In this document: positions 1-6,044 of the stretch, piece after piece
Layout: each line of letters begins with the position of its first letter
Numbering within the stretch: position 1 is the first letter of the stretch
DNA from: Propionivibrio sp.
Lineage (GTDB): Bacteria; Pseudomonadota; Gammaproteobacteria; Burkholderiales; Rhodocyclaceae
Direction: 5' to 3'
NCBI GenBank assembly: GCA_003249625.1
Contig: QKII01000263.1
Span: forward strand, 1 to 7,288
Length of the DNA: 7,288 bases
Notes under the pieces: model-generated
Database searches by the model: none
Seen by the model: only the letters and a program-made list of their open reading frames with translations
What the model was told of the DNA's origin: nothing
Translations under genes and position numbers: made by a program

Positions 1-266
1 TCTTCTCGGAACAGGTAAACGGGGTAGTAACCGCGCTGAGCTGAATCTGTGACCAGAGGATCGAAAATTCCAACCCAGGGCCCTTCACACCAACGACTTT
101 GGCCAGCGCTCCCCTTGAAAATAAGGTCGGAGTTATTTGCCGCTAATTCGATAGCGTCGCGCAGGTCGTGTCGTAGGAAATTCGCGACGGGATGCCCCGT
201 GAAGTTTTCGTTCTTGGCCGCGAGGTAGTGAGTAAGTACGTAGCTGAAGTTATCCTTGAGCGACAT
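1..266 (-). CDS. McrB N-terminal-domain (DUF3578/MrcB_N) protein, N-terminal part, cut by window edge
   Basis: The reading frame starts at the ATG at 266-264 and stays open for 88 codons to the left edge, so the C-terminus is not visible. GGAGG (276-272) sits 4 nt before the ATG and fixes this start. Residues 51-70 (KGSAGQSRWCEGPWVGIFDP) and 73-86 (TDSAQRGYYPVYLF) match, from memory, the conserved core of the MrcB_N/DUF3578 domain, in which a GSxGQ..W...PW..IFD stretch is followed by a TxSAQ.GYY.VYLF stretch. This domain is found at the N-terminus of McrB-type restriction proteins and in fusions to nuclease domains, where it is thought to recognise modified DNA. The gene lies 13 bp after the HNH-HIT gene on the same strand, so it is probably the third gene of the operon. 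What follows (AAA+ GTPase as in McrB, HNH, PLD or other) cannot be seen. Family call is fairly sure; biochemical role is inferred. Confidence 0.82.
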   Translation of the reverse strand, partial: MSLKDNFSYVLTHYLAAKNENFTGHPVANFLRHDLRDAIELAANNSDLIFKGSAGQSRWCEGPWVGIFDPLVTDSAQRGYYPVYLFRE

Positions 267-279
267 AAAGCCTCCGAAA

Positions 280-1275
280 TTAATATTCGCCTTTCCCGGG
301 AATGAGATGCCGGACGCCTCCCTTGGGGCGTTCCACATCGCCAGCGCGGCGGGGAATCAGATGAATATGGCAATGAAAAATCGATTGCCCGGCGTCTTTC
401 CCGGCGTTCATTCCCACGTTAAACCCGGTGATGGTGGGATCCCCGGTCATCAGCGTGTGGCGTAGCTCTTTAAGCAGGCGATTACAGGCATTCAGCTCGG
501 CCTGGTGCAGGGCAAAATAATCGACGGCATGACGCTTCGGAATCACCAGCGTGTGGCCCGTGGTGACCGGGAAACCGTCTTTGATGGCGTACGCCAGATC
601 GTTTTCCGCAATGATGCGCTCGGGCGAAATTTCACAGAACAAGCACCCTTTTTCGCGCTGCTGATAGCTGTCGCGAATCGCCCGAAAATCCGTGGCGTCC
701 CTGTCACGCTTCATGGCGTTGCAGCTGTAGCACAGTGCTTGCAGATTGCTGAATTCATCGGTACCGCCGTGATTGCGCGGAATGATGTGATCGACTTCTA
801 AGGCTTTTTTGTCAGCCGAAATTCCGCACAGCTCGCAATGGAAACCCGCGCGCTTGAGGACGTCATAGCGCAGTGTGCCGCTGATGTAGCCTGCGGATTT
901 TCGGCGGTGCTCAAAGATCTTGTCGCCGCGCTTGGCGAGATAGTCGTCTAGGCGACGCTGACACAGATCGATCAGCGTCTCTACTTCCTTCCCGGTTAGG
1001 CTCTCCCAGCCCGCAAGGCGGTAGCGTTGCCCTTCTTTGTGAATCAGTTGGTGGCGTTGCAGAACCTTGCCGACCATGTCGCGGGTGATTGCCTGGTAGT
1101 ACTCCAGCTGGCTTTGATCTTCGTTGAGGAGCGCGCGCGCAATCTCCTCGCTTGAACTTTCACCACCGTTTCTTAGCAGCGTCATCAATAGCACTGGCTG
1201 ATAAACGTGCGACATCCGCATGCGATGCGCGACGAAATCTGCGAGGGTGGCGAAATCAGGCGAATCCGAGCCCAT
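280..1275 (-). CDS. HNH endonuclease fused to a C-terminal HIT domain, with N-terminal winged-helix-like region
   Basis: A 331-residue protein starts at the ATG at 1275-1273, which overlaps the upstream stop as TAATG and suggests translational coupling. A longer TTG start at 1362 would run inside the upstream gene and is less likely. Residues about 15-115 look like a helical winged-helix region, as found in restriction proteins (inferred). Residues 147-190 form an HNH nuclease: zinc pairs C147xxC150 and C182xxC185, the DH pair at 162-163, and N177 and N186. Residues 211-331 are a HIT domain: C211xxC214, GHTLVIPKRH at 240-249, and the HxHxHxx triad H301, H303, H305, where H303 is the likely nucleophile. 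HIT proteins hydrolyse or transfer nucleotides (ApppA/AppppA, AMP-lysine, adenylated DNA ends). All key residues of both domains are present, so both may be active. A modification-dependent nuclease role is inferred from the Mrr-like and McrB-like neighbours. Substrates are unknown. Confidence 0.88.
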   Translation of the reverse strand: MGSDSPDFATLADFVAHRMRMSHVYQPVLLMTLLRNGGESSSEEIARALLNEDQSQLEYYQAITRDMVGKVLQRHQLIHKEGQRYRLAGWESLTGKEVETLIDLCQRRLDDYLAKRGDKIFEHRRKSAGYISGTLRYDVLKRAGFHCELCGISADKKALEVDHIIPRNHGGTDEFSNLQALCYSCNAMKRDRDATDFRAIRDSYQQREKGCLFCEISPERIIAENDLAYAIKDGFPVTTGHTLVIPKRHAVDYFALHQAELNACNRLLKELRHTLMTGDPTITGFNVGMNAGKDAGQSIFHCHIHLIPRRAGDVERPKGGVRHLIPGKGEY

Positions 1276-2246
1276 TACTGATAGAGGGCGGTCGGTAGGT
1301 TGTTGCTCCCACGCCTTACCCCAAGCTTTTGACGGCATTTCGGGAAGCTTGGGCAGCCCCAAAAGTCGCGCTTACCTTCTTTTCCCTCAACAAACCGCAT
1401 TTTCTTGCCGCAGGTTGGACAGGAGGGGATGTTGTAGTCACCGGCGGTGGCAAAGGTCAGGAGCGCTTGCCGTTGCTCATCCGGAAGGCGGTTAATCATG
1501 GCGAGGAACAGTGTCCCGTCAATGAGCGTGATCCGGTTCGGTTCGGCAAAGGCCTTGGCTTCGTCGGAGTATTTTCCGGTGGTCATGAAAAACGCTTTTT
1601 CGACCTTTTCATGCACCATGACGCCGAGCAGTTCGCGGATTGGCTTCACGCCGACATAGCTGTCGCCCCACGCCTTGCATTGCACAATCGCTGTAGCTCG
1701 TCCGGAATCGTCTTGATACAACCGAATATCAATGCCGCCATCCGGGCCGAGCGGGGTGCATGCGCTGCGAATGCCCTTCGTCTCGTAAAACTTCTGGCAG
1801 AGATCCTCAAAGCGCTTCCATTCGATCAGCTGGAGCAGTTCAAGGGACCAGGATCCGGGCTTGGGGGCGTAATGTGACGGCCCGCGCGCTATGCTTGGCT
1901 CATGACGACCGGCGGGTGTGTTCCGTGGGCGCGGTTGCGCGCGGCGAAAGTCGTCTTTGTAAGCGCGCCGTGGCTCGTGAGGCCGCGAGGTGTCGCTGCT
2001 GGGCCGCGAGCCTTGGAAAACAGCGAGGAGGAGCTTGATCGCGGCTACGAGCGCGCAAAATCCAGCCACCCACGAAAGAAGCTGTTTAACGGCTTGCGAC
2101 GCCGGGCCCAGTATCGGGTTACCTTGCGCCATCGAGGGTAAGATCCAATGGCCAAGCGCGAGGAAAAAAATGGCCATTAAAGCTGCAGCGGGCCACGATG
2201 CCGTCAGCACAACGTCAACCAGCGATTCGCGATTGCGGCGTCCCAT
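1275..2246 (-). CDS. Membrane-anchored Mrr-type restriction endonuclease with C-terminal topoisomerase-type zinc ribbon
   Basis: A 323-residue protein. Two hydrophobic segments (about 15-35 and 55-77) predict a membrane hairpin. A basic, proline- and arginine-rich linker follows (about 80-130). Residues about 134-255 are an Mrr-like PD-(D/E)xK nuclease: the W143..FEDLC start, GPDGGIDI at 167-174 with D173 as the likely metal-binding acidic residue, and QCK at 189-191 giving the Q-x-K of the Mrr branch. Residues 276-304 carry a C4 zinc ribbon like those of topoisomerase IA tails (C276xxC279, C298, C304), which usually contacts DNA. Mrr-family enzymes cut methylated or otherwise modified DNA. 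Here the enzyme would sit at the inner membrane with its nuclease in the cytoplasm (inferred). The ATG at 2246-2244 is the first start after an in-frame TGA, but no Shine-Dalgarno precedes it, only an A-rich leader. It is the first gene of the nuclease operon and overlaps the next by one base. Confidence 0.87.
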   Translation of the reverse strand: MGRRNRESLVDVVLTASWPAAALMAIFFLALGHWILPSMAQGNPILGPASQAVKQLLSWVAGFCALVAAIKLLLAVFQGSRPSSDTSRPHEPRRAYKDDFRRAQPRPRNTPAGRHEPSIARGPSHYAPKPGSWSLELLQLIEWKRFEDLCQKFYETKGIRSACTPLGPDGGIDIRLYQDDSGRATAIVQCKAWGDSYVGVKPIRELLGVMVHEKVEKAFFMTTGKYSDEAKAFAEPNRITLIDGTLFLAMINRLPDEQRQALLTFATAGDYNIPSCPTCGKKMRFVEGKEGKRDFWGCPSFPKCRQKLGVRRGSNNLPTALYQ

Positions 2247-2265
2247 AATCTTATTTTTTCAGGGC

Positions 2266-2289
2266 GGGTATGAATTTCACATTCTACCC
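2266..2289. repeat. Imperfect inverted repeat upstream of the nuclease operon
   Basis: GGGTATGAAT (2266-2275) and ATTCTACCC (2281-2289) pair as a 9-bp hairpin with one bulged base and a 5-nt loop. It lies 20 bp upstream of the Mrr-type start codon, in the 105-bp gap after the integrase. It has no T-run on the minus-strand transcript side, so an intrinsic terminator is unlikely. It could be an operator for the nuclease operon or a chance palindrome. The rest of the 2247-2351 gap shows no clear promoter. Confidence 0.3.
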
Positions 2290-2351
2290 AACCCGCGTAG
2301 GCTCGGGCGAATTCCTGCGGACGCTTGATGACGATTATTTATGCCGTTTAG

Positions 2352-3620
2352 TCAGCCGGGATTGACGAGTCGGAGTACCGGTTCGGTGTGAATCCGGCGG
2401 GCTTCCAAAGGGATGATCTCGCCGTTATGGTCCGGGTCGAGGCTACGCAGCATCACATCGGTAATCCGTTGCATCGGCGCGCGCAGTCGTTCAGCGTCGG
2501 CAATGATGTAGCCGGCGGTAACGTCCTGGTGCATCTTGTGATTGAGCAGGCGCTTCAGGGCGTAGGCCGGAATGTCCAAGCTTTCCGCTACGGTAATGAA
2601 CGTGCGTCGGAGGTCGTGCAGCGTAAATGACACGCCGGAGGCTGCCGTTACCTTATCCATGAATTTTCGGGGTTCGCGGAGGTAGCCATGGGCGCCCTCG
2701 CTGGCAAAGACGAAGTCGCTGGTGGCCGCGTCCTTGCGCTTCTTTAACATCTCGGTCAGGACGTCGGAGAGCGGCAAGGTATGGTCTTCGTGATTTTTGG
2801 TATCCAGCACGGTCAGCGTGTGGCCGGGGAGGTCCACGTTCGCCCATTGCAGACTGGCGGCTTCTTCACGGCGTAAGCCGGTCAGTACGATGAGCAACAA
2901 ATAGTCACGGACCAGCTCACCCTTCGGTCCCGCGCTTAAGGCCGGGTCGAGGACGGCGCGGAACCAGGCGCCTAGTTCATGGGCTTTGATGACGGTCTGA
3001 CGCCGCGGGACGCGATACCAGGCGCGCGTGTGGGAGAGGCGTTCCACCGGGTTATGGGGAATGATCGAAAGGCCCTTGGCGTCCTCGTAGCGGCCGATGG
3101 CGAAATTGAACAAGGAGCGCAGGAAGCGCATGGCCTGGTTGGCGCTCGACGGCGAGGCCTCCCCCAATTCGGCATGGCGCCGGGCCACCATGTCCTTGCT
3201 GATGTCGGTCAGCAGGCGCTTGCGCCAGTCTTTGAAGGTCGTATTGAAATGGCGCGTGTAGTCGCGCACGGTGAGCGCTTTCAGCCCCTTGCGGGCGGCG
3301 AGGAAGTCGGCAAAGGCCTGTTCCAGGGTGACGTGCTTCAAACGTTCCTGGCGTGCCACCTCGTTGGGGTGAATGCCCTGGGCGATCTGTCCAAGAATAA
3401 TCCGCGCTTCGTTGCGCGCCTCTTCGGCGGTAAAGACCCCATGTTTGCCGATCGTCACGCGCACGGTGCGGTTGGCGATCTTGCCTTCGGCGATATACAC
3501 CTTGCTATCCACGCCGACGCGGACCGCGAAACCTTTGAGGTCGGCATCCCGAAAAAAGGTCTGTCCGCTGTCCGGGAACGGGAGGCTGTCGACCACTGTT
3601 TTCGTCAACCGATAGGCCAT
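2352..3620 (-). CDS. int: Tyrosine recombinase / P4-type integrase
   Basis: A 422-residue site-specific recombinase that would integrate and excise the island at tRNA-Met. The N-terminus (about 1-88) is the DUF4102 arm-binding domain typical of P4-like integrases (LTKTVVDSLPFP, then DLKGFAVRV and TIGKHG..TAEEAR). A core-binding SAM-like domain covers about 95-190. The catalytic domain (about 205-385) has R250 in TGLRREEA, a probable K275, HDLR with H335 and R338, H361 in LLNH, and the nucleophile Y371 in GYI. The full catalytic set is intact and the length is normal, so the enzyme is probably active. The chosen ATG at 3620-3618 has GAGGTG six bases upstream; a TTG start at 3650 is weaker. The gene is transcribed away from the att fragment 205 bp to its right. 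No excisionase gene is visible beside it. Confidence 0.95.
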   Translation of the reverse strand: MAYRLTKTVVDSLPFPDSGQTFFRDADLKGFAVRVGVDSKVYIAEGKIANRTVRVTIGKHGVFTAEEARNEARIILGQIAQGIHPNEVARQERLKHVTLEQAFADFLAARKGLKALTVRDYTRHFNTTFKDWRKRLLTDISKDMVARRHAELGEASPSSANQAMRFLRSLFNFAIGRYEDAKGLSIIPHNPVERLSHTRAWYRVPRRQTVIKAHELGAWFRAVLDPALSAGPKGELVRDYLLLIVLTGLRREEAASLQWANVDLPGHTLTVLDTKNHEDHTLPLSDVLTEMLKKRKDAATSDFVFASEGAHGYLREPRKFMDKVTAASGVSFTLHDLRRTFITVAESLDIPAYALKRLLNHKMHQDVTAGYIIADAERLRAPMQRITDVMLRSLDPDHNGEIIPLEARRIHTEPVLRLVNPG

Positions 3621-3654
3621 CTTTAGCACCTCGATATATGATAAGTGCAAAAAT

Positions 3655-3674
3655 TAGTAGCCGTATAGTAGCCG
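3655..3674. repeat. Tandem 9-bp direct repeat (TAGTAGCCG), candidate integrase or excisionase arm site
   Basis: TAGTAGCCG occurs at 3655-3663 and again at 3666-3674, an 11-bp period (about one helical turn). A degenerate relative (ATAGTCGAG) follows at 3686-3694. The repeats lie between the integrase start and the tRNA fragment, where arm-type sites for tyrosine integrases or Xis binding repeats are expected. They could also bind a regulator of the integrase promoter. The spacing is suggestive; the function is inferred. Confidence 0.45.
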
Positions 3675-3712
3675 AGAAAGTTCAAATAGTCGAGTACAGT
3701 GTAGGGGTATGT

Positions 3713-3736
3713 AAAACAAATGAATATTTTTGTTTT
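3713..3736. repeat. Perfect 8-bp inverted repeat in the att arm region
   Basis: AAAACAAA (3713-3720) is the exact reverse complement of TTTGTTTT (3729-3736), separated by 8 nt. It sits in the AT-rich stretch 3651-3825 between the integrase and the tRNA fragment. It may be a protein-binding palindrome of the attachment region or an integrase regulatory site. Low sequence complexity makes a chance origin possible. Confidence 0.3.
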
Positions 3737-3825
3737 GGCTGTATCGCCCTATTGGCAAGGGATTTGCGGGTTTGTTAAAACAATGTGAGAAAATTTCAAA
3801 GTCCTGCAAAAAGGGCTTTTAGATA

Positions 3826-3871
3826 ACTCATAATCCTTTGGTCCACGGTTCAAGTCCGTGCGGGCCCACCA
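3826..3871 (+). pseudogene. 3' half of tRNA-Met(CAT), att junction of the island
   Basis: The sequence runs from the anticodon loop to an encoded CCA. The anticodon CAT is at 3829-3831, within CTCATAA. A perfect 5-bp T-arm (3844-3848 with 3856-3860) encloses the loop TTCAAGT (3849-3855). The acceptor 3' strand CGGGCCC (3861-3867) is followed by A and CCA (3869-3871). The region before 3826 has no GGGCCCG acceptor strand and no D-arm, so this is not a whole tRNA gene. Identity to a tRNA starting just before the anticodon loop fits integration with crossover in the anticodon loop, a standard target class of tyrosine integrases. The tRNA type is recognised from memory as an elongator tRNA-Met of betaproteobacterial form. 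Confidence 0.88.
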
Positions 3872-3910
3872 GAAACAAAAAAGCCAGCTTTCTGCTGGCT
3901 TTTTTGTTTC
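3872..3910. terminator. Bidirectional intrinsic terminator between the tRNA fragment and the AEC permease
   Basis: GAAACAAAAAAGCCAGC (3872-3888) and its exact reverse complement (3894-3910) form a perfect 17-bp stem around a 5-nt loop. The GC-rich part is GCCAGC/GCTGGC, with a six-T tract after it on each strand. It starts directly after the tRNA CCA end and touches the last base of the permease stop codon. It therefore probably ended the tRNA transcript (plus) and still ends the permease transcript (minus). Its position right of the att fragment supports this side being native chromosome. Confidence 0.9.
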
Positions 3911-4788
3911 TACATCGCCAGGTAGAGAGCGAGCGGGATGAACACGATCGAGGCGATATTGCCGACGACAACGATGGCCGAGACCAGCCCGGGGTCTTGG
4001 TTGTAACGTTCGGCGAAAATGTAGTTCATTACCGCGGGCGGCAGGGCGGCATAGAGCAGGAGAACACCTTTCATCGGAGCGCTCATTGGCAGAACCTGGG
4101 TGAGCGGCAAGGCAATGAGTAATCCGGAGAGCGGGCAGAGAATCGCGCCGACAATACCGATGCTCCAGCGTTCGACGCGGAACTGGGCGAAGCCAACGCC
4201 GACAGTGAACAGTCCGAGCGGGATGGCTGCGTCGCCGAGCATCTTCGTGCTTGCGGCCAGCCAGTCCGGCAGCGTGAAACCGATCAGGCTGGAGATGATT
4301 CCACCAATCATCGCCCAGAGCATCGGGCCACGCAGAATTCCTTTAACGCTGACGTGCGGTGCGCATAAGCGGATGCCGATGGAGAAGTGCACCAAGCTGA
4401 AAGCCATGAACAACGAAACGGCTGCTGGCAGCATTTCTGCACCGAAGGCGAACAGGGTCAGCGGCAGGCCCATGTTGGCGACGTTGGAGAACATCATTGA
4501 CGGGATGAAAGCGTAGCGGTTGTAGTTCATCAGCCTGGCGACCAGCAACGCGAGGAGTCCGGAGCCGGCAAGAACGGCGAGACCGCCGCCGATCAGTGGC
4601 AGATAATCGAGAATGTGGAAATCCTTCGAGGCCATCGCCGTGTAAATCAGCAGCGGGTAAAGCATGTCGGTGCTCAGGCGGTTGACGACGCTCAGGTCGG
4701 GCTGTTTGAGTTTTGCGTAGGCGAAGCCAAACGCCGAGATGATCAGCACAGGTGTGATGATCCCGATGATTCGGATGACGAGTTCCAT
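3910..4788 (-). CDS. AEC (auxin efflux carrier) family permease
   Basis: A 292-residue, very hydrophobic inner-membrane protein with about ten membrane segments, arranged as two halves around a short polar loop near 140-155. The first half carries SNVANMGLPL at 101-110, the Asn-Gly-Leu-Pro pattern typical of AEC carriers. The second half carries GDAAIPLGLFTVG at 185-197, the paired motif. Bacterial AEC members export or exchange small organic acids such as malate or malonate, but the substrate here cannot be told. The length is normal. The ATG at 4788-4786 starts directly on the first membrane segment; a TTG start at 4830 would add a polar tail and is less likely. No strong Shine-Dalgarno precedes the ATG. 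The stop codon TAG (3912-3910) adjoins the shared terminator. The gene is divergent from the oxidoreductase across a 182-bp gap. Confidence 0.9.
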   Translation of the reverse strand: MELVIRIIGIITPVLIISAFGFAYAKLKQPDLSVVNRLSTDMLYPLLIYTAMASKDFHILDYLPLIGGGLAVLAGSGLLALLVARLMNYNRYAFIPSMMFSNVANMGLPLTLFAFGAEMLPAAVSLFMAFSLVHFSIGIRLCAPHVSVKGILRGPMLWAMIGGIISSLIGFTLPDWLAASTKMLGDAAIPLGLFTVGVGFAQFRVERWSIGIVGAILCPLSGLLIALPLTQVLPMSAPMKGVLLLYAALPPAVMNYIFAERYNQDPGLVSAIVVVGNIASIVFIPLALYLAM

Positions 4789-4970
4789 GGAGATTCGGTG
4801 ATAATTGAATTGGCTAGATGGCCAGTCCAAATTTTCGGAGGGAGGGCCAAGGACAAGCGGGCAGTTTAACCTACCCTTGCTAGGATTAGCTGCTCTGAAT
4901 GCGTTGTAATGCCGGGGTTTTCAGGTTATCGGAACGGAAGTGTTGTTTGGTTGAAACAAGGAGAGATCGG

Positions 4971-6044
4971 ATGAGTGGACTGGTGGGAACGATAGGGTTC
5001 GGATTGGTCGGTACGGGGGTGATTGCCCACAACCATGCGCAGGCGATTCAGGCGTTGGCACACCAATGCGACTTGAAACTGGTCGGCGTGCTGGGTCGAA
5101 GCGAGGAAAAAGCGCGCGAATTTGCCGCACGCTACGCGATTCCGCTGGCCTCGACCGAGCCTGCGGACTTTTTTGCGCGGCCGGAAATCCAGGTGGTTTG
5201 CATCCTGACGCCCAGTGGCCTGCACCTGGATCCGGCGCTGCAGGCGATTCGTGCCGGCAAGCATCTGCTCGTCGAGAAACCGCTGGAAATAGATCTGGAG
5301 CGTGTCGACACGATGCTCGGTGCAGCCGAGGCGGCGGGCGTCTACGTGGAGTGCATCTTTCAAGCGCGCTTCACCGAGGGCGCGCGGGTAGTGAAGGCGG
5401 CTTTGGATGCTGGGCGCTTCGGTCGGCTGTCATTGTGCAGCGCTTACATCAAATGGCATCGCAGCGCGCAGTATTACAACGGCTGGAAAGGGACCTTGGC
5501 GATCGATGGCGGCGGGGTGGTGATCAACCAGTCAATCCACGCCATCGATCTGTTGCAATGGCTGGTCGGCATGCCGGCGGAGATTTTTGCCTGGAAGACG
5601 CGCCGGGTGCATGTGGGCATCGAGGCTGAGGATACGGCCTGTGCCACATTGCGCTTTCCGGACGGGGCGATGGGGTCGATCGAAGCGACAACCGCAGCTT
5701 GGCCTGGCTGGGAGCGGCGGATCGAAATATGTGGCGAATTTGGCTCAGTGGCGCTGGAAGACGAGCAGGTCGTGCGCTGGGACTTTCGCGAGGCGCGACC
5801 CGAGGATGCCGAAATTCTTGCGCAGGCGGCAAAAAATACGGATCGCACCGGTGCGGGGGCATCGAATATCATCGGTTTCGAAGGTCACCAGCGGCAAATC
5901 GAGCAGATGGTGATCGCGCTACGCAAGGGTGCGCCGATGCCGATCGGTGGGCATGCGGCACGAAATTCCGTGGCGTTGGTTCGTGCCCTCTACGAATCGG
6001 CCGAACAGGGGCGGCCGATTCGGGTCAGCGAAATTCAGCGATAG
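4971..6044 (+). CDS. Gfo/Idh/MocA family NAD(P)-dependent oxidoreductase
   Basis: A 357-residue cytoplasmic dehydrogenase. Residues about 7-19 ([12 protein letters not shown]) are the glycine-rich turn of the N-terminal Rossmann fold. E102-K103-P104 is the family's EKP motif, with the lysine at the active site. In the C-terminal domain, [20 protein letters not shown] (179-198) holds the catalytic His (H190) and a nearby Asp (D193). The family oxidises or reduces sugars, sugar acids, inositols and nucleotide sugars; the DGGG..NQ.IH.IDLL form is common in sugar and amino-sugar dehydrogenases, but the exact substrate is not readable. The ATG at 4971 is chosen because AAGGAG (4958-4963) lies 7 nt upstream; the frame is open further upstream to 4899 without such support. 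The gene stands alone on the plus strand, and its end overlaps the convergent pyrF by 10 bp. Confidence 0.92.
   Translation: MSGLVGTIGFGLVGTGVIAHNHAQAIQALAHQCDLKLVGVLGRSEEKAREFAARYAIPLASTEPADFFARPEIQVVCILTPSGLHLDPALQAIRAGKHLLVEKPLEIDLERVDTMLGAAEAAGVYVECIFQARFTEGARVVKAALDAGRFGRLSLCSAYIKWHRSAQYYNGWKGTLAIDGGGVVINQSIHAIDLLQWLVGMPAEIFAWKTRRVHVGIEAEDTACATLRFPDGAMGSIEATTAAWPGWERRIEICGEFGSVALEDEQVVRWDFREARPEDAEILAQAAKNTDRTGAGASNIIGFEGHQRQIEQMVIALRKGAPMPIGGHAARNSVALVRALYESAEQGRPIRVSEIQR

Larger units (their letters stand above)
1..3871. mobile_element. Right end of a tRNA-Met-integrated island with a nuclease (putative defence) operon
   Basis: The right boundary is set by the tRNA-Met 3' fragment (3826-3871), which adjoins a P4-type integrase and cargo of restriction-type genes. 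The tRNA fragment reads left to right, so its missing 5' half should lie to the left. The reconstituted, complete tRNA-Met is therefore expected at the other (left) end of the element, outside the window. The DNA beyond 3871 starts with the tRNA's own terminator and carries metabolic and transporter genes, as expected of native chromosome. The size of the element cannot be known from here. Confidence 0.75.

Noticed and set aside
143..373. 76-codon minus-strand open frame at the left end
   Set aside because: It is out of frame with both the HNH-HIT end and the MrcB_N gene, low in complexity, and overlaps two better supported genes.
1273..1362. Longer N-terminus for the HNH-HIT protein from a TTG at 1362
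   Set aside because: The extra 29 codons lie wholly inside the zinc-ribbon end of the upstream gene, and the ATG in the TAATG overlap at 1275 is the more natural start.
1329..1877. 182-codon plus-strand open frame opposite the Mrr-type gene
   Set aside because: It is the shadow of a gene with clear nuclease and zinc-ribbon motifs, and has no domain of its own.
2979..3626. 215-codon plus-strand open frame opposite the integrase
   Set aside because: It is antisense to a well-supported integrase with all catalytic residues. The protein shows no recognisable domain, and long antisense frames are common in GC-rich genes.
3795..3871. A complete tRNA-Met gene
   Set aside because: Upstream of 3826 there is no matching 5' acceptor strand, no D-arm and no 5' anticodon stem. 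Only the 3' half is present.
1..3871. CRISPR array, insertion-sequence ends or transposase
   Set aside because: No regularly spaced repeats, terminal inverted repeats or transposase motifs were seen in the window.
3910..4830. Longer AEC permease from a TTG at 4830
   Set aside because: It adds a polar 14-residue tail before the first membrane segment without a Shine-Dalgarno. The ATG at 4788 fits the family better.
4878..4886. Extended -10-like TGCTAGGAT as the oxidoreductase promoter
   Set aside because: No acceptable -35 box lies at the right distance, and the gap 4789-4970 shows no other convincing promoter on either strand.
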